Assembly (NCBI GenBank): GCA_965215775.1 | Contig: CBDCEG010000005.1 | Span: 1 to 34,779, forward strand | DNA: 34,779 nucleotides | Origin: CBDCEG01 sp965215775 | Lineage (GTDB): Bacteria > Pseudomonadota > Gammaproteobacteria > Cardiobacteriales > Ostreibacteriaceae | Direction: 5' to 3' | In this document: in pieces, positions 32,304-34,779 of the stretch | How positions within the stretch are numbered: position 1 is the first letter of the stretch | Layout: every line of letters starts with the position of its first letter | Notes under the pieces: generated by a model | What the model saw: only the letters and a program-made list of their open reading frames with translations | Database searches by the model: none | What the model was told of the DNA's origin: nothing | Program-made: the position numbers and the translations under genes

Positions 32304-34070
32304 TCAATAAAGATATTTTTTAGGTTCAACTTTTTCACTACCATCTTTATTGTAACAAGATACTTTATTTATAAAATCAAACTTTTTTTGGGGTGAACAC
32401 CACTTTAATTTGTTACTCTTTATCTTTAGGTATATTATCCTCTCACTATTAAAAGAGCTAAGGTCATTTATCTTTGTATTATTTAAACTTAAGCTTAAGT
32501 ATTCGGAACCTTTTTTTATTGCAGGTATGTAACTTACGCTAACATATGCTAGATTAATATTAGAAAGGTTTGTTAGGTTACTTATCGGACTAATATCAAC
32601 TAATGGTGCATTTTGTATTGTCAGTTCCATTAAACTCTTAAACCCTTTTATATCAGTTATATCCATTAACTCTGATTTTATAATTGATAGTTCTTCTAGA
32701 TTTATTAAGCCTTTGATTGATTTTAAACTTTTCACACCTGATATCATAATTTTCCTTAGTGATTTTGCATTAGAAAGTGATTTTAAATCAACTATATTAG
32801 TATTTAATATTGATAACATATACAGATTTGAGTTTTTATTTTTAAGAGGTGAAATATCACTTATTGGATTATTATCCAATACCAAATATCCCAAGCTTTC
32901 CATCTCTCCTAAAGGCGTTATATCTTTAATATCATTATCATTTAATGTTAATTCGATACTACTAAAGAATTTAAAAACTTCCAAATTAGTTATTTTTTTC
33001 TTTGCTAAGACAATGCTATGACCATTTTTAACATATTTTTTATATATAAGTTTACAAGCTTTTTTTAAATGTTTAGATTCTGCTAACTGCTTAATAGTAT
33101 GTAAAGCAGCACCTTTTGCATTGGTGCAATATTTCATAAAGTCTTTTTTCTTTGTATGTTTTTTCTTGCTACCATCTTTGTTATAGCAAGATATGCCTTT
33201 TATAATATCTTCACTATCTTGTGGGGAGCAACCTTTTAGCTTACTACTATCTATTTTAATAGCAAGATTTTGCATTCCTGCTAAAGAGCTAATATCGGTA
33301 ATTGGAGTATCCTCTATAACTAGTGATTTTAAGTTTTTAATTTCTTTGAGTGGGCTAATATCATTAACTTTTATTTTGATTAACCTAAGATTTTGTAAAC
33401 TTTCTAGATATTTGAGTGGGCTAATATCGGTAACTGGAGTATCCTCTATAACTAGTGATTTTAAGTTTTTAATTTCTTTGAGTGGGCTAATATCATTAAC
33501 TTTTATTTTGATTAACCTAAGATTTTGTAAACTTTCTAGATATTTGAGTGGGCTAATATCGGTAATTAGTGCTTTTTCTATTTTTAGCGATTGTAAAGAT
33601 TTTATTTGAGAAATACTTTTAAAGTTTTTTATATCTACTTTGCTAATATATAATTCTTTTATATTGGTATCTTTAAGGGAGGATATATCAATTGCTGAAT
33701 TATTATATGATTCTAAATACTCGAATCTTTCCATCTCTCCTAAAGGCGTTATATCTTTAATGCTAGTATTATATAATAGTACTTCACGACCACTAAAGAA
33801 TTTTAAAATATCTATATTTGTTATTTTATTATCAGAAAGTTTGATGACTTGACTTCCTTTAACATACTCTTTATAAATTAGTTCACAAGTTTCTTTAAGT
33901 AATTTTTCTCTTCCACCAAGATAATTAATAGTATATAAAACTTCACCTTTAGCAGTAGTGCAATATTGCATAAACTCTTTTTCTTTATCCTTATTTTCCT
34001 TGAAATCCTTGCTATGGAGACTCTCACTCCCAAATAACAAAACAACTAAAACTATTATTTTTTTAAACAT
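32304..34070 (-). CDS. Secreted leucine-rich-repeat protein with two fused LRR modules
   Basis: 588 aa with a signal peptide (MFKKIIVLVVLLFGSESLHS). It holds SDS22/internalin-type 22-residue LRRs (L..L.I..T.V.DISPLK). The protein is two copies of one module. Each starts with a Cys-containing cap (EFMQYCTTAKGEVLYTI near 32, DFMKYCTNAKGAALHTI near 313) and then ITNIDILKFFS or ITNLEVFKFFS, DITPLGEME, LRRs, and an end cap (LKGCSPQDSEDIIKGISC near 280, LKWCSPQKKFDFINKVSC near 555). Module 1 also carries a 44-residue pair of LRRs repeated exactly in tandem. It is presumably a periplasmic or surface-exposed binding protein; the partner is unknown. Confidence 0.85.
   Translation of the reverse strand: MFKKIIVLVVLLFGSESLHSKDFKENKDKEKEFMQYCTTAKGEVLYTINYLGGREKLLKETCELIYKEYVKGSQVIKLSDNKITNIDILKFFSGREVLLYNTSIKDITPLGEMERFEYLESYNNSAIDISSLKDTNIKELYISKVDIKNFKSISQIKSLQSLKIEKALITDISPLKYLESLQNLRLIKIKVNDISPLKEIKNLKSLVIEDTPVTDISPLKYLESLQNLRLIKIKVNDISPLKEIKNLKSLVIEDTPITDISSLAGMQNLAIKIDSSKLKGCSPQDSEDIIKGISCYNKDGSKKKHTKKKDFMKYCTNAKGAALHTIKQLAESKHLKKACKLIYKKYVKNGHSIVLAKKKITNLEVFKFFSSIELTLNDNDIKDITPLGEMESLGYLVLDNNPISDISPLKNKNSNLYMLSILNTNIVDLKSLSNAKSLRKIMISGVKSLKSIKGLINLEELSIIKSELMDITDIKGFKSLMELTIQNAPLVDISPISNLTNLSNINLAYVSVSYIPAIKKGSEYLSLSLNNTKINDLSSFNSERIIYLKIKSNKLKWCSPQKKFDFINKVSCYNKDGSEKVEPKKYLY
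33291..33554. repeat. 132-bp tandem duplication inside the LRR gene
   Basis: Two nearly identical 132-bp units (33291-33422 and 33423-33554), each encoding two 22-residue LRRs. Only about one base differs by eye. This implies a recent in-frame expansion. Confidence 0.92.
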
Positions 34071-34126
34071 ATTACTTATCTCCTTAATCCTTAATTAATC
34101 TTTTGAGAATCTTTTGGGTAAATCCA

Positions 34127-34735
34127 TTAATTCATTAAATAATCCCAACTTTTAGGGTTTTGGATATCACCATCAATTTTATAAATCAAACCTTTTAAAT
34201 AATTCTTATTATTAACAGTTAGATAATAAAGAACTCTAATCTTATTATCTGCTGCCATAAACACTCTATAACCTGTTTCTACTTTGTCCTTAGGACTCAC
34301 ATCACAAATATAATAGTGTAAGTAAAATATTTTATTATCAATTTGGGTATATCTATGACCAAGATACTTATATTGAGGTTTATTAGATAAAACAAACAGT
34401 TCTTTTCTTTTACAGTCATCTGTAAATGCACAAATAATATAAACCCTATTCTTGTCAACAAACAGAAAACCAACATCCAGAAAACGGTCCCACTCAGATA
34501 CTTTGAATGTTTTAAAATCAATAACTTCACTTATGCTAACTAATTCTCTAGTTCCATTATTATTTAGCTTATAAACATTTGAAATGTTAAATCTTGATAA
34601 CGCAGGAACCATTTTAAGTTCATTATTTTCTGAAATGTTTTTTTCGTTATCAGCAGTTAATTTATTCTCATTTGCGTTACAAAATCCTATAAATACTATC
34701 AGTAAAAACATTACTATTGTTTTTTTTAGTTTCAT
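34127..34735 (-). CDS. Secreted protein of unknown function
   Basis: 202 aa with a signal peptide (MKLKKTIVMFLLIVFIGFCNA). The FIGFC segment is not a good lipobox, so type I cleavage after NA is more likely. The mature protein looks beta-rich, with cysteines in YIICAFTDDCKRKE and YYICDVS. One feature is a run of short strands around FLDVGFLFVDKNRVYIIC, and it ends in NPKSWDYLMN. The family is not recognised. It lies 56 bp upstream of the LRR gene on the same strand; together with the VgrG fragment this forms a run of exported or secretion-related genes. It could be an immunity-type protein, but there is no direct sign of this. Confidence 0.7.
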   Translation of the reverse strand: MKLKKTIVMFLLIVFIGFCNANENKLTADNEKNISENNELKMVPALSRFNISNVYKLNNNGTRELVSISEVIDFKTFKVSEWDRFLDVGFLFVDKNRVYIICAFTDDCKRKELFVLSNKPQYKYLGHRYTQIDNKIFYLHYYICDVSPKDKVETGYRVFMAADNKIRVLYYLTVNNKNYLKGLIYKIDGDIQNPKSWDYLMN

Positions 34736-34779
34736 TTTTTCCTCTATTTAGAATATATTTTGTTAATTAAAAGCTTTTT

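Overview
The window comes from a strongly AT-rich bacterial chromosome (about 70% A+T by eye). The housekeeping set suggests a low-GC gammaproteobacterium: mutL overlapping miaA, trhP (yegQ), dsbB, prfC, mepA, a class I DAHP synthase, and the acs / symporter / DUF4212 / DUF294 / exonuclease block. The genus cannot be resolved from the sequence alone. I see no rRNA, tRNA or CRISPR array.

Layout. 14-932 (minus): remnants of a duplicated gene tail flanking a lipoprotein gene that is broken at two 9-nt homopolymers. 1030-3941 (plus): mutL-miaA, overlapping by one base. 3970-6627 (plus): three membrane proteins that share a C-terminal domain, interleaved with two truncated copies of the start of purU and a 15-bp tandem repeat. 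6666-7499: intact purU. 7619-9607: a RloA/RloB (AbiL-like) ATPase plus Toprim-like pair, a probable phage-defence module. 9650-13607: trhP, an uncharacterised membrane-anchored protein and a DUF711 protein. 13628-16726: two IS30-family elements in the same orientation. Each splits a different host gene, and both halves of each gene can be recovered: a COQ7/ferritin-like protein and a small membrane protein. 16715-18134 (minus): a membrane protein with PH-like segments, and dsbB. 18350-22932 (plus): ilvE, a DedA-family protein, prfC, an NlpE-like lipoprotein and menA. 22922-25491 (minus) and 25672-29705 (plus): a divergent acetate-utilisation block, with an exonuclease and a DUF294/CBS/cNMP protein on one side and DUF4212, a Na+/solute symporter and acs on the other. 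A perfect 20-bp palindrome lies between them. 29838-31778 (minus): mepA and a DAHP synthase. 31953-34735 (minus): an accessory stretch with a probable VgrG fragment, an LRR protein made of two fused copies of one LRR module, and a secreted protein of unknown function.

How the parts relate. The acetate block can be read as one function: uptake (DUF4212 plus symporter), activation to acetyl-CoA (Acs), and a linked signalling protein (DUF294/CBS/cNMP) with an exonuclease. The most unusual feature is shared by the two left-hand accessory loci. In both, genes of unknown function sit beside duplicated pieces of a neighbouring gene (the 3' tail of an unknown gene at 14-932, and the 5' head of purU at 5004-6666). 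This looks like a record of repeated cassette gain by duplication. The left-edge tails, the VgrG remnant and the secreted LRR protein might be traces of secretion-effector or immunity loci, but that is inference.
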